The notes under the pieces: generated by a model
Database searches by the model: none
Seen by the model: the letters and a program-made list of their open reading frames with translations, nothing else
What the model was told of the DNA's origin: nothing
Assembly (NCBI GenBank): GCA_049841135.1
Contig: JASGHK010000005.1
Location: forward strand, 2,046,001 to 2,110,000
Origin: JACRCT01 sp049841135
GTDB lineage: Bacteria > Myxococcota > Myxococcia > Myxococcales > UBA5297
DNA length: 64,000 nt
Reading direction: 5' to 3'
Part shown: one piece after another, positions 26,550 to 35,169 of the stretch
How the letters are laid out: each line of letters starts with the position of its first letter
Numbering within the stretch: position 1 is the stretch's first letter
Made by a program: the position numbers and the translations under genes

Positions 26550-27292
26550 CGCAGCTTGCCCTGCGTGTGGCCGCCGATCTGGACTGCCGAGCGCGGGCAC
26601 CAGTGCAGACACGCCAGGCATTGCACGCAGTCGTCGCCCCAGCTCGGGCGGCCCGCCTCGAGCCGCACGTTGCCGCAGGGGCAGACCCGCGCGCAGGTCG
26701 CGCAGCCCGAGCAGCTCTCCTCGACCTGGAAGTGGCGTTGGGCCGGGTACACGCTCGTCAGGATCGTGCGGTTGACGCGCGACTTGCACCGCTCCCCGAA
26801 CCGGGCGCGCTGCTCCAGTGCGTGCCGCTCGCCCTTCTCGACCGCCGCGGCGATCTCGGGGATGCGGTGCCGCGCCTGGTCGAGCCGGGCCCGACGCTCC
26901 TCGGGCGGGTTGGTGTAGTCGACGACGTGCAGGGAGGTCCCAGGCATGAGCAGGGACCAGCCCGCCGACAGCGCGCCGCCGTTCCGGGCGAGCGCGCGAT
27001 CGAGCACGGTGAGGGCCGAGCCGGGGTCGCCGTTGTGGGTCGCGACGGCAAAGGCGTAGTCGCAGCGGTCGAGCCGCAGCCGCCGCGCGAACTCCAGCAC
27101 CGGTGGCGCCGGGTCCAGGCAGTAGACCGGGAACAGGATCCCGACCTTGGTGGCATCGGTGTGGACGGCGTGGGCGTCACCCGAGGCGTCAATCCGCTCC
27201 AGCGTGGTGTCGGGGAGCCTGGCCGCGAGCTGGCGCGCGGTGGCCAACGTGTTTCCGGTCGCGGAGAAGTAGAAGAGCTTGGTCCCTGGCAT
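26504..27292 (-). CDS. EFR1 family ferrodoxin (flavodoxin-like domain plus two 4Fe-4S clusters)
   Basis: 262 residues, start at 27292 with AGGAGG upstream. The N-terminal half is flavodoxin-like (KLFYFSATGNTLATARQLA, GILFPVYCLDPAPPVLEF). The C-terminal half has two CxxCxxCxxxC clusters: CSGCATCARVCPCGNV and CVQCLACLHWCPRSAV. Such proteins move electrons between flavin and iron-sulphur partners in the cytoplasm. A MerR-family gene lies just upstream on the same strand, and the short gap holds a MerR-style promoter with a perfect palindrome, so it is probably under that regulator. Confidence 0.85.
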   Translation of the reverse strand: MPGTKLFYFSATGNTLATARQLAARLPDTTLERIDASGDAHAVHTDATKVGILFPVYCLDPAPPVLEFARRLRLDRCDYAFAVATHNGDPGSALTVLDRALARNGGALSAGWSLLMPGTSLHVVDYTNPPEERRARLDQARHRIPEIAAAVEKGERHALEQRARFGERCKSRVNRTILTSVYPAQRHFQVEESCSGCATCARVCPCGNVRLEAGRPSWGDDCVQCLACLHWCPRSAVQIGGHTQGKLRYHHPDIQVSDVALR

Positions 27293-27330
27293 GGCCGCCT
27301 CCTGTCGGCGGAAGGTCGCCGGCGGAGAGC

Positions 27331-27362
27331 ACCGTAGAGGTTGGACCATGGTCCAAGGTCAA
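27331..27362 (-). promoter_or_regulatory. MerR-type promoter/operator for the EFR1 gene
   Basis: On the minus strand, TTGACC (27362-27357) and TACGGT (27336-27331) are separated by 20 bases, longer than the usual 17 and as found in MerR-activated promoters. A perfect 16-bp palindrome, TTGGACCATGGTCCAA (27341-27356), fills the spacer. The MerR-family gene ends at 27368, immediately upstream, and the EFR1 start is 38 bases downstream. Confidence 0.65.
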
Positions 27363-27367
27363 GCGGC

Positions 27368-27790
27368 CTATCTCCGCGTGGGCCCCGACAGGAGCCTCTT
27401 CTTCACCGGGCACGCCGAGCGCTCCCAGTCGCGCAGGAACCGCTCCAGGTCCGCGCGCTGCCGCTTCAGGGCCGCGATCTGCCTCTCGATGCTCTCGGTG
27501 CGAAGCTGGAGCGCCCGCCGGACGTCGGCGAACCCGGCGTTCCCGCGGTCGAGCTGGGCGAGGAACCCGCCGATCTCCTTGAGCGAGAACCCGAAGGCGC
27601 GCGCCCCCAGGACGAGCCGCAGCTTGAGCACGTCGGTGTCGTCGTAGACGCGGTAGCCGTTCGCAGCCCGCTGGGGCTTCGGGAGCAGGCCAATCCGCTC
27701 GTAGAAGCGGATGGTCTCGGCGCTGATCCCGACGTGCCTCGCCAGCCGACCTCGGCTCAGGGGCTTACCCGACTCGGTCGATCGCGCCAT
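27368..27790 (-). CDS. MerR family transcriptional regulator
   Basis: 140 residues from the ATG at 27790. The winged helix is GRLARHVGISAETIRFYERIGLLPKPQRAANGYRVYDDTDVLKLRLVLGARAFGFSLKEIGGFL, a classic MerR N-terminus. A dimerisation coiled coil follows (LQLRTESIERQIAALKRQRADLERFL) and then a C-terminal segment with one cysteine (WERSACPVKKR). The arrangement resembles metal- or redox-responsive members, but one cysteine does not define the ligand. It probably controls the EFR1 gene through the palindromic operator between them. Confidence 0.88.
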   Translation of the reverse strand: MARSTESGKPLSRGRLARHVGISAETIRFYERIGLLPKPQRAANGYRVYDDTDVLKLRLVLGARAFGFSLKEIGGFLAQLDRGNAGFADVRRALQLRTESIERQIAALKRQRADLERFLRDWERSACPVKKRLLSGPTRR

Positions 27791-27919
27791 GGGCTCAGGA
27801 CTCGGGGCTGGGGAAGGTTGATGGGGGATGGCGGGCGGCATCGTAGTCGAGAACCGATCGAGGGCGACGACTCGGTCGGCCGGGCGGCCCCGGCCTTCAA
27901 AGCCGACCCTGCTAAAGGT

Positions 27920-27939
27920 ATGTCAGCATCCATCAACAT
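27920..27939 (+). promoter_or_regulatory. Candidate ArsR-type operator, copy B
   Basis: The dyad ATGT-N12-ACAT overlaps the 5' end of the ArsR-topoisomerase gene. The surrounding 27910-27944 matches 8617-8651 (reverse complement) at 31 of 35 positions. An operator at the start codon would let the ArsR domain repress its own gene. Confidence 0.5.
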
Positions 27940-29293
27940 GGACCTGGACCACGAAGCCCTGGACGCCGTCTGGAAGGCGCTCGCCGATGCCACGCGACGG
28001 CGGATGCTGGACGTCATCCGCGACACGCCTGGCTGCTCCGTCGGCCGACTGTGCTCCGCCTTCGAGCTGAACCGCACGACCATCCTCGCGCACCTGAGGG
28101 CCCTCGAGCGGGCGGGCCTCGTGCCGCGCGGTGCGACGGTGGGGCGGGACCGCGAGGTCGGGAAAGAGCGCCTGCTCTCCGTCGACGCGCAGTTGCTCCA
28201 CCGCGTTTGCGGCACCTGGTTCGAGCTCCAGGCGACCCCAGCGCCCCTGGCCCCGCACGAGACCGCCCGCGCGCCGCGCCTGCGCCGCGTCGTCGTCGGC
28301 GAGGCCGGCATCCGCCGCGTGGGCCGAAAGTACGTGGACGCCGCCGGCCGGCCTGTCCGCGACGCGCGCACGCTCGCGCGCATCCGGGCCCTCGCGCTCC
28401 CGCCGAGCTGGACAGAGGTGTGGATCTGCCCGAGCGCGGACGGCATCGTCCAGGCGTCCGGCCGCGACCTCCGGGGAAGGACGCAGCTGCGGTACCACCC
28501 GCGCTGGCGCGAGTGGAGCGACCAGGCGCGCACGCTCGCGCTCGCGACGGCGCTCCCGCGGCTGCGGTCAAGGCTGGAGCAGGACCTGGCGCTCGGCGGG
28601 CTTCCGCGGGAGAAGGTGCTCGCCGCCATCACTCGCCTGCTGGACCTGACGAGCGCGCGGATAGGGAACGAGCTCTACGTGCGCGAGAACCGCTCCTTCG
28701 GGCTCACGACGCTCCACGACCGCCACACCTCGTTCTCGGGCTCCGAGCTGCGCCTGAAGTTCCGAGGGAAGGCCGGCATCGAGCAGAGCCTCGCGGTCTC
28801 TGACCGAAGGCTCGCCGCGGTCGTGAAGCGCTGCCGGGATCTCCCGGGCGAGCAGCTGTTCCAGTACGAGGACGAGGATGGCTCCCGGCGGACGGTCACC
28901 TCCAACGACGTGAACGACTATCTCCGGAGAGCGAGCGGCGCCGAGGTCACGGCCAAGGACTTCCGCACCTGGTCCGCCACCGTCACGGCGGCGCGAGCCC
29001 TCGCCGAGGCGGGCCCGTTCCGCTCGGAGGCCGAGGCGCGGCGCAACGTGGCGCTCGCGGTCCGCGCCGCAGCGAAGCACCTGGGCAACACGCCGCGCAT
29101 CTGCGCCGAGTCCTACGTCCACCCCGGGCTCGTCGACGCCTACCTGGACGGCCGGCTCCTGCCCGCGCTCGAGCGGCGCATCCGCCGTCCGGCGGGGCTC
29201 GCGGCGGAGGAGGCGGCGCTGGTGGAGTTGCTCGGAGACCCGATGCCCGCCGGACGGCGGCCCCGAACGTCCGCGCCGGTCGGGCCAAACTAG
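27938..29293 (+). CDS. ArsR-type regulator fused to DNA topoisomerase IB
   Basis: 451 residues in one uninterrupted frame. Residues 1-95 are a complete ArsR winged helix (VWKALADATRRRMLDVIRDTPGCSVGRLCSAFELNRTTILAHLRALERAGLV). From about 120 on is a bacterial type IB topoisomerase: IRRVGRKYVDAAGRPVRD, LPPSWTEVWICP, Arg241 in SARIGNE, Lys278 in LKFRGKAG, Arg343 in TAKDFRTW, Asn384 and nucleophile Tyr393 in LGNTPRICAESYVHP. The R-to-K spacing (37) and N-to-Y spacing (9) equal those of vaccinia topoisomerase; Asn in place of His is common in bacteria. An upstream ATG at 27920 would add six residues but lies in the operator-like dyad. This could target DNA relaxation to ArsR sites. Confidence 0.88.
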   Translation: MDLDHEALDAVWKALADATRRRMLDVIRDTPGCSVGRLCSAFELNRTTILAHLRALERAGLVPRGATVGRDREVGKERLLSVDAQLLHRVCGTWFELQATPAPLAPHETARAPRLRRVVVGEAGIRRVGRKYVDAAGRPVRDARTLARIRALALPPSWTEVWICPSADGIVQASGRDLRGRTQLRYHPRWREWSDQARTLALATALPRLRSRLEQDLALGGLPREKVLAAITRLLDLTSARIGNELYVRENRSFGLTTLHDRHTSFSGSELRLKFRGKAGIEQSLAVSDRRLAAVVKRCRDLPGEQLFQYEDEDGSRRTVTSNDVNDYLRRASGAEVTAKDFRTWSATVTAARALAEAGPFRSEAEARRNVALAVRAAAKHLGNTPRICAESYVHPGLVDAYLDGRLLPALERRIRRPAGLAAEEAALVELLGDPMPAGRRPRTSAPVGPN

Positions 29294-29323
29294 GAACCAG
29301 GAGCGGAGAGGGAGTCCAGCACC

Positions 29324-29953
29324 ATGAACCTGAACCATCCGGAGGCGACCGCCCAGGCGGTCGCGCTGCTGCGTAGCGGAGCGCCGTTCCAGTGGTACGT
29401 GATCACCCTGCTGACGGTGGTCGTCTACCTCTACGTCCACGAGATCAAGCTGAAGAACTGGAGAGGGATCGCGGCGGGGCTCTCCCTCTACGGCGTCCAC
29501 TGGTTCTTCGAGATCCTCAACGGACTCGTCCAGCACTTCTCGGGGCACGCGCTCTGGACGGTGCCGACCGGGACCGCGTTCCTGCTCCTGGTCGGAGTCG
29601 GGGTCGAGCTGTCGTTGATGTTCTCGGTCGCGGGGCTCGTGCTCTCCAAGCTCCTTCCCGAAGACCCGAAGCTCAAGATCCTCGGGGTGAACAACCGCCT
29701 CTTCCTGGCGGTCGCGAACGCCGCGTTCTACTCGGTCTTCGAGATCTTCCTCGCCAAGACCCCGGCCTTCGTCTGGGTCTACCCGTGGTGGGGTGCGCTG
29801 CCCGTCTTCGTGACGGTCTACATCCCGTTCTTCGTGGTCAGCTTCCTCTGCTACGACTGGCGCCCCAGCACGCAGCGGAAGGTCATCGGCGGGCTGTTCG
29901 CTGTCGACGCGCTGGCCCTCGCGATCTTCGCGGGCGTCCTGGGCTGGATCTAA
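29324..29953 (+). CDS. Polytopic membrane protein, unknown function
   Basis: 209 residues with about six membrane helices (FQWYVITLLTVVVYLYV, IAAGLSLYGVHWFFEILNGL, FLLLVGVGVELSLMFSVAGLVL, LFLAVANAAFYSVFEIFL, LPVFVTVYIPFFVVSFLCY, GLFAVDALALAIFAGVLGWI). A GGAGAGGGAG site precedes the ATG. I do not recognise the family. It begins 31 bases after the ArsR-topoisomerase stop, so the two are probably cotranscribed. Its stop overlaps the convergent gene's stop by four bases. Confidence 0.75.
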   Translation: MNLNHPEATAQAVALLRSGAPFQWYVITLLTVVVYLYVHEIKLKNWRGIAAGLSLYGVHWFFEILNGLVQHFSGHALWTVPTGTAFLLLVGVGVELSLMFSVAGLVLSKLLPEDPKLKILGVNNRLFLAVANAAFYSVFEIFLAKTPAFVWVYPWWGALPVFVTVYIPFFVVSFLCYDWRPSTQRKVIGGLFAVDALALAIFAGVLGWI

Positions 29954-30504
29954 GCGGGTCCCTTCGCCGTCGCGGCCAGGGCCGCGGCCACGGTCTGTTC
30001 CAGCGTCTCCCAGATCCGCAGGCCCGAGTGGTGCGCGTGGTAGCGGATATGGCTCGAGGAGAGCGCTCCGGGCGGCATGCCGAGCACGAGCCGGCCCGGG
30101 GAGCGCTGCAGCTCTCGTGCGACCTCGGCGCGGGTGGTGAATCCCGGCAGCGACTCGGGATCCTCCTCGTCCTTGACGCAGAACGGCATCCAGAACAGCA
30201 CCCGGCTCGCCGCCTCCAGGCCCGTGGTCTCCCAGGTCAGCACGTTGAAGGAGACCGTGCGCATGCTTGGAACCGGGCTCTGTCCCGCGCCGAAGCGCTG
30301 CGGAGCCCGCTCGTCGAACAGGCCGTCGCGGAACTCGGGGAGGATGACCGAGCCTGGGTACCCGCCGCGCTGGAGCAGCTCGAGCGCCTGGGCGCGCCAG
30401 GCCGTCCGCCGCACGCCACGCGAAGTCGGGCCCGCCAGGAAGATCGAGGGTGCGGGCGCGGACCGCAGCGCCTCGAGCGGGTCGTCGTAGAAGAACTGCT
30501 CCAT
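29950..30504 (-). CDS. Nucleoside 2-deoxyribosyltransferase-like protein
   Basis: 184 residues. The N-terminal strand and loop SIFLAGPTSRGVRRTAWRAQALELLQRGGYPGSVILPEFR is the signature of the Nuc_deoxyrib_tr family (GP followed by a WR-helix and PE). Further on, VLFWMPFCV and TRAEVARELQRSPGRLVLGMPPGA match the second half, where catalytic acids of the family normally lie. The typical role is cleavage or exchange of the N-glycosidic bond of deoxynucleosides. Many members in phages and secondary-metabolite or defence loci have other nucleotide substrates. Confidence 0.75.
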   Translation of the reverse strand: MEQFFYDDPLEALRSAPAPSIFLAGPTSRGVRRTAWRAQALELLQRGGYPGSVILPEFRDGLFDERAPQRFGAGQSPVPSMRTVSFNVLTWETTGLEAASRVLFWMPFCVKDEEDPESLPGFTTRAEVARELQRSPGRLVLGMPPGALSSSHIRYHAHHSGLRIWETLEQTVAAALAATAKGPA

Positions 30505-30633
30505 GGCGCAGCTCCGGCGCGGAAGGAAGAACGGGAAGGAGGGTCGCGCCAGAGCCAGCCTTCGCCGGGGAGGTCCGCATCGTGCGCCACGGCGCGGGAG
30601 GGGAGTGAGCGAAGAGTTGGAGGAACCGGGCCG

Positions 30634-31155
30634 CTACTCGACGCGGTGCATCTGCCCGTCCTTCGACTTCAGGTACGCGTAGGAGCTCTGGAGGATCTGC
30701 TCCAGGACCGGCAGCTGCAAGTCGCTGAGCCGCCGGATGTAGAGGCAGACCCTGCTCGTCGTGTGCTTGCCCAGGCGAGCCAGTTGCGCGGCGTGACGGG
30801 CCGTCCCATCCATGAGGTAGACGGTCAGCTTGCCCTCCCTGGGATAGAAGCCCAGGGCCTGACAGTCACCCTCGCGCCCGCTGTCGTACTTGTAGTGGTA
30901 GGCGTCGAACCCGATGGTCCCGAGGTTCCACAGCTTGGGCTGATGTCCGCTGATTCGCCGCATCGTGTCGATGAGCGCGAGGCTGTCCTTCGCGGTCTGC
31001 GCGTCGGTGAGGGACGCGATGAACGACTCGACCGAGCCGTCGCCCTTCGCGACCTTGCGCCCCTTGGGCGTTGGGCGCGGCCGAGACTTCACCGCGGGCT
31101 TGGGTGACCTGCGTGGCCTGTTCGGTGACTGAGGTGAGCGGCGTGGCGCGGTCAT
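30634..31155 (-). CDS. DUF1801 (YdhG/YjbR-like) domain protein
   Basis: 173 residues. A basic, Pro-rich N-terminal tail (about 35 residues) precedes the DUF1801 fold: VESFIASLTDAQTAKDSLALIDTMRRISGHQPKLWNLGTIGFDAYHYKYDSGREGDCQALGFYPREGKLTVYL. DUF1801 genes are commonly paired with ArsR and SRPBCC genes. Here the start codon overlaps by ATGA the stop of a broken ArsR gene, so the original pair was cotranscribed. Function is unknown. Confidence 0.8.
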   Translation of the reverse strand: MTAPRRSPQSPNRPRRSPKPAVKSRPRPTPKGRKVAKGDGSVESFIASLTDAQTAKDSLALIDTMRRISGHQPKLWNLGTIGFDAYHYKYDSGREGDCQALGFYPREGKLTVYLMDGTARHAAQLARLGKHTTSRVCLYIRRLSDLQLPVLEQILQSSYAYLKSKDGQMHRVE

Positions 31156-31504
31156 GGGTCCCTCTCCAGAAGAATGTCGTCAGGCTGCGCCATCCGCTGG
31201 CGCCAGATCGAGTCGAAGTGGTCTAGGCGCTCCGCAATGTGGCGGAGCCGCGCGTCGTTGGTGGACACCCGCTGCTCGCGGCCGGTCGCCCGCTTCTGAA
31301 CGGGCCCCGGCGTTCGAGCACCGCCACGTGCACCGCGGCGAAGCTCATGTCGTCGCGGGCGGCGAGGTCCGAGACAGACGGCGTCCCCCTGAGCGACCGC
31401 TCCAGGATGTCGCGACGGGTGCGGGAGCTGGTCGAGCCCGTCGTCGCGCTCGCGAGGACGAAGAACATTGGGGTTTGGGTAGCGCCCGCTGTGGGCACGC
31501 GCAT
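31152..31504 (-). pseudogene. Decayed ArsR family regulator
   Basis: Pieces of one ArsR protein lie in two frames: TRRDILERSLRGTPSVSDLAARDDMSFAAV, HVAVLERRGP in the first, then VQKRATGREQRVSTNDARLRHIAERLDHFDSIWRQRM and DDILLERDP in the second. About six bases (the usual QK before HVAVLE) and one further base are missing, and the LADPTRR segment at the N-terminus is scrambled. The stop overlaps the DUF1801 start (ATGA). Unlike the single +1 shifts elsewhere in this window, this gene shows several lesions and is a true pseudogene. Confidence 0.75.
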
Positions 31505-31716
31505 CGGGTCTTCGCGAGTCCCCCGTTTGCTCCCAGGTCCCCATCGGCTCGCCGTGGGGCGACGCGCGGGTGCATGGAGAGGATGAGATTGTCGGCGGAG
31601 CCGGGCACGGGGAAACGGTAGGGGGCCACGCAGCGGAAGCGGCCGCGGGCGGCGCGTTGTCCCGGTGCGCGGTCCGTGCCTTGATTCCTCCCGAACTCCC
31701 TTCCACCGGAGTAGCG

Positions 31717-33184
31717 ATGAATGCGGCGGTCGTGCTCTTCGCGGTGCTGTTTAGCCAGTCGGTGACGAGGCTGCCGACCGGCCCAAGCCAGCAGCTCGAC
31801 GCCGACAAGCTGGACACCTCCGCGCTGGTACGCCTGCTCGCGCAACCCTCTACGCCCTGGTGGAAGCTGATGCGCGCGGCGGAGGCGCTCCGGGAGCGCA
31901 AGGACTTGGGTGCGAAGGACGCCGCCGTCCTTCACGACGCGCTGGCCAAGGCGCTCGACACTCGCCCATTGCGCCTGCCTCCGGGCGAGCTGTGCAAGGC
32001 GCCGCGTGGCCAGCCGACCTGCGAGCTAACGATTGACGAGTGCCTGCCGCGAGCCGGGTACCTCGCGTTGGCGCTCGGGCACTTCCGCGGCCTCGCGGCG
32101 CCGGCGCTCCCGTTGTTCGAGCGACTCGCGGAGGACGAGAACACTTCGGTCAGCACCATTGCACTCCATGCGCTGGCGCGCCTGGGCAGCCCGAAGGCGC
32201 AACGCATCGCGGTGGCTCGGCTCCGGCACCCAGACTGGATGTGCCGGAGCCGGGCGACACGGCTTCTGTCGCAGCTGCCCGAGCTCGACGAGCCGTCGCG
32301 GCAGGCGCTCGTCGAGGCGGCGCTGGACGGGCCACATGAGACCCGGTGGTACGCCGTCGACGCGCTCGCCCGTCGCAAAGAGGCCTGGACGCTCGAGCCG
32401 CTGACCTGGGCGCTCGGCTCGCAGCAGATGGTCGTGCTGCTCAACGCATCGCGCGGCCTTGGCGCCCTCGGCTCGACGGCGGCACCGGCCTTGCCGGAGC
32501 CTCGATCGGGTGGAACGCTGCTTCTGGTCGGGGCGCGTTCGCGCTGCAGCGAAGAAGGCGATCGAATCGATCGGACCCAATGCTGCCGCCTTCGCACCCG
32601 AGCCGTGCCGGTCGCCGGGCTACTCGGTGAAAGCCGGCGAGGTGGTCGGCGATGGAAAGACGGTGACGCTGAGGTTCTCGTCACGGTCGGAGGTCCCCGC
32701 CGAGTGTGAAGCAGCGGCACGAAAGCTCGGCGCCCGGCCGCTCGGGCAGGTCGGCAAGACGTGTCTCGTCGGCGAGGACCACGGCGAGTTCGGCGCGGCG
32801 GTCCACGTCATCGAGGGCGGAGCGAGCCGCAAGCTCTCCGACGTGACTCCCGTCGCCCTGGTCTTCCGGGGAGAGGAGGTCCTCCTTCTCGAAGGGCTCG
32901 AGCATCTGCGCTCCGCGGGCTCACTGGCGAGGCTCAGCGCCGACGCGGGCAAGACGTGGGAGTACGTCCACTTGGCGGAGTTGCCCGCATACCCGATCGC
33001 CTGGGCCGTCGATGGCCGCAACCTCCTCGTCGCCGTCCGCGAGAGCGACGACTCGACGCCATGCGACTCGCCGCGCGCAGGTGATAAGGAGCGACCGGTG
33101 TTCGTCGTCACCGGCGGCGGCGAGGTTCTCCGAGTTCCAGACGTCGAGGGGGACCGCTGCCCGCCGCCGAGCCCGGATCATTAG
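31717..33184 (+). CDS. Exported HEAT-repeat protein (frameshifted)
   Basis: The start at 31717 gives a short signal peptide (MNAAVVLFAVLFSQSVT). HEAT-like helical pairs follow: LFERLAEDENTSVSTIALHALARLGSPKAQRIAVARLRHPDWMCRSRATRLLSQL and further repeats. The first frame runs out after ALGSTAAPALP near 32500, and the protein continues one base later as SLDRVERCFWSG...AAAKKAIESIGPNAAAF. A C-terminal domain (GKTVTLRFSSRSEVPAECEAAARKLG ... VFVVTGGGEVLRVPD) then runs to 33184. Deleting one G in CGGAG at about 32497-32499 repairs it to about 488 residues. It is probably a periplasmic scaffold. Confidence 0.7.
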
Positions 33185-33467
33185 TGGCGGGCTCGTGTCG
33201 CCAGCGCGCGTGGAAGACTCGTCCAGGCGAGCGCCTCCGATGCCCGCAAGCCGACCGCGACCGGCGGTCTCGAGTTGTACCGGCATAGGAACGCCAGCCC
33301 TTCTCGGTCGTTGGCGTGCAGGTGACGCGCCGCCTGGAGGCTGAAGCCAGCCACGTAGGACAGCAGCCTCGGGGGCGCTCGGCTCCCATCCGCAGCGCCA
33401 ACTCGTCCTGGGCCGCTCGCCTGCTTGGTCCAAGGTCCCTGGGCCTGCCCCGAGTAGAATCGCCGCC

Positions 33468-35045
33468 ATGCTCACGTCCCCGAGCCCGGCGGACCCTGCG
33501 CGCGAGAGCCGGCGTACTCGCTGGGCCGTGGTGGGCTGCGGGATCTGGGCGCTCCTGGAGATGGCGCGCTTCTGGAGCCCGAAGAGCGTCATCGACGATG
33601 CCTGGATCTCCTTCAGGATCGCCCGGAACCTCCTCGCGACCGGCGTGCCCACCTTCGACCCAGGCCTCCCGCCGGTCGAGGCGATGACCAACTTCCTCTG
33701 GACCGTCGTGAGCGCGGGCTGGCTGGCGGCGCTGCCGCACGTGGACCCGGTGCTCCCGGCACGGGCCTTCGGCGCCTTCTGCCATCTGGTGACGGTGGTC
33801 GTCGCAGCGGGGCTCGCCGCCGAGGTCGCCCGCGCCCACTCCGGCCGGCCTTCGGTCGCCGCGCTCTTCACCGGACTGGTCCTCGCCTTCTCGGGCTGGC
33901 TCGCCTACCACGCCACCGCCGGCCTGGAGACGCCGCTCTACGCCGCGCTCTTCGTCGTCGCCATGGCGCTGCTGCAGCGGGCCCTCTCCGCCACGCCGCG
34001 CGCGGGCATCGCCGTGGGCATCTGCCTGGGACTGCTCGGCGCGACCCGCCCCGAGGGAGTCCTCGTCGGACTGCTCGTCTGCGGAGTGCTCTTTCTCTCG
34101 GCGAAGACCCGCTCGCTCTCCCTCTCCTGCGCGGTGCCGTTCGCGATCCTCGTCGGCGCGCTCGAGGCCTACCGCTGGGTCACCTTCCACGCGCTGGTCC
34201 CCAACACCTTCTACGCCAAGCCGCCCGCCGCCTCGCTGGGCGTGCCCTACCTCGGCCAGTACCTGCTGCTCGGCTTGGGAATCCTCGCCCCGCTCGCAGC
34301 CCTGCGGATTCCGCGCGGCGATCCGCTCGTCCGGATCCTCACGGTGGTCGGGCTGGTGATGGCCGCGGGGACCGTCTGGTCCGGGGGCGACTGGATGCCG
34401 GGCTGGCGCCGCTTCACGGTGACGCACCTCGCGCTGGCGATGCTCATGGGCATCGGCGCCGCCTGCGCGCAGGGGGGCTGGCGCAAGCTCGCCTGGGGCT
34501 CGCTCGCGGCGTTCGTGGCCGCGGCCATCGCCTGCATCCCGCTCAAGGTCGACGGGCGGCGCTTCCCGACCGAGGTCTGGGGGCGGCTGGGACAGCTCGC
34601 GCAGGCGACGCCCGGCATCCGCACCGTGGCGCTCTACGACATCGGCCGCTTCGGCTGGGAGTTCCAGGGCCACATCCTCGACCTGGCCGGCCTCGCCGAC
34701 ACGCACATCGCCCGGCAGCGCGGGCGCTACTACGAGAAGGAGTGGGACGAGGCCTACTTCCGTCGGCGCTCGCCGGAGCTGGTCCTGCTCTTCAGCAACT
34801 CCGACGTCACCGATCCGCTGGAGACCGTGCCGCTGGTGCGTCCGCCCGAGGAGGGCCTGCTCGCGACGCTGGTGGCCTCCGACGACTACCTGTTCCGCGC
34901 CTCGTTCCCTCTGCTCGAGAACCGCTCGGCCTTCCTGCTCGTCTTCCACCGCGCCGACGTCGAGCTGCCCGAGGAGCTCTGGGGCCCCAAGCCGGAGAAG
35001 TCGCTGCGCGAGCGGATGGCCGAGGCCGGGCTGACGCTGAAGTAG
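33468..35045 (+). CDS. GT-C type membrane glycosyltransferase, AftB-like
   Basis: 525 residues with about ten membrane helices. Early motifs VIDDAWISFRIARNLLATGVPTFDPGLPPVEAMTNFLW, then YHATAGLETPLYAALF, LGATRPEGVLVGLL and ALVPNTFYAK, are those of the arabinofuranosyltransferase AftB-like branch of GT-C enzymes. The acidic DD near the N-terminus in the first outer loop is the expected active site. The C-terminal outer domain includes VALYDIGRFGWEFQGHILDLAGLAD. It would use a polyprenyl-linked sugar to decorate a surface glycan. The donor is unknown. Confidence 0.8.
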   Translation: MLTSPSPADPARESRRTRWAVVGCGIWALLEMARFWSPKSVIDDAWISFRIARNLLATGVPTFDPGLPPVEAMTNFLWTVVSAGWLAALPHVDPVLPARAFGAFCHLVTVVVAAGLAAEVARAHSGRPSVAALFTGLVLAFSGWLAYHATAGLETPLYAALFVVAMALLQRALSATPRAGIAVGICLGLLGATRPEGVLVGLLVCGVLFLSAKTRSLSLSCAVPFAILVGALEAYRWVTFHALVPNTFYAKPPAASLGVPYLGQYLLLGLGILAPLAALRIPRGDPLVRILTVVGLVMAAGTVWSGGDWMPGWRRFTVTHLALAMLMGIGAACAQGGWRKLAWGSLAAFVAAAIACIPLKVDGRRFPTEVWGRLGQLAQATPGIRTVALYDIGRFGWEFQGHILDLAGLADTHIARQRGRYYEKEWDEAYFRRRSPELVLLFSNSDVTDPLETVPLVRPPEEGLLATLVASDDYLFRASFPLLENRSAFLLVFHRADVELPEELWGPKPEKSLRERMAEAGLTLK

Positions 35046-35169
35046 CTCGCGGTTCGAAGCTCGAACGGGTGGCTCGGGGCTTCTTGATGGTGAGGCCCGC
35101 TCGCGTGCTACCCTCGCGCACTTCTCGCGTGGCGCCGGCCGTGAAGCAAGGCAAGCCTCGGAGCACTCG

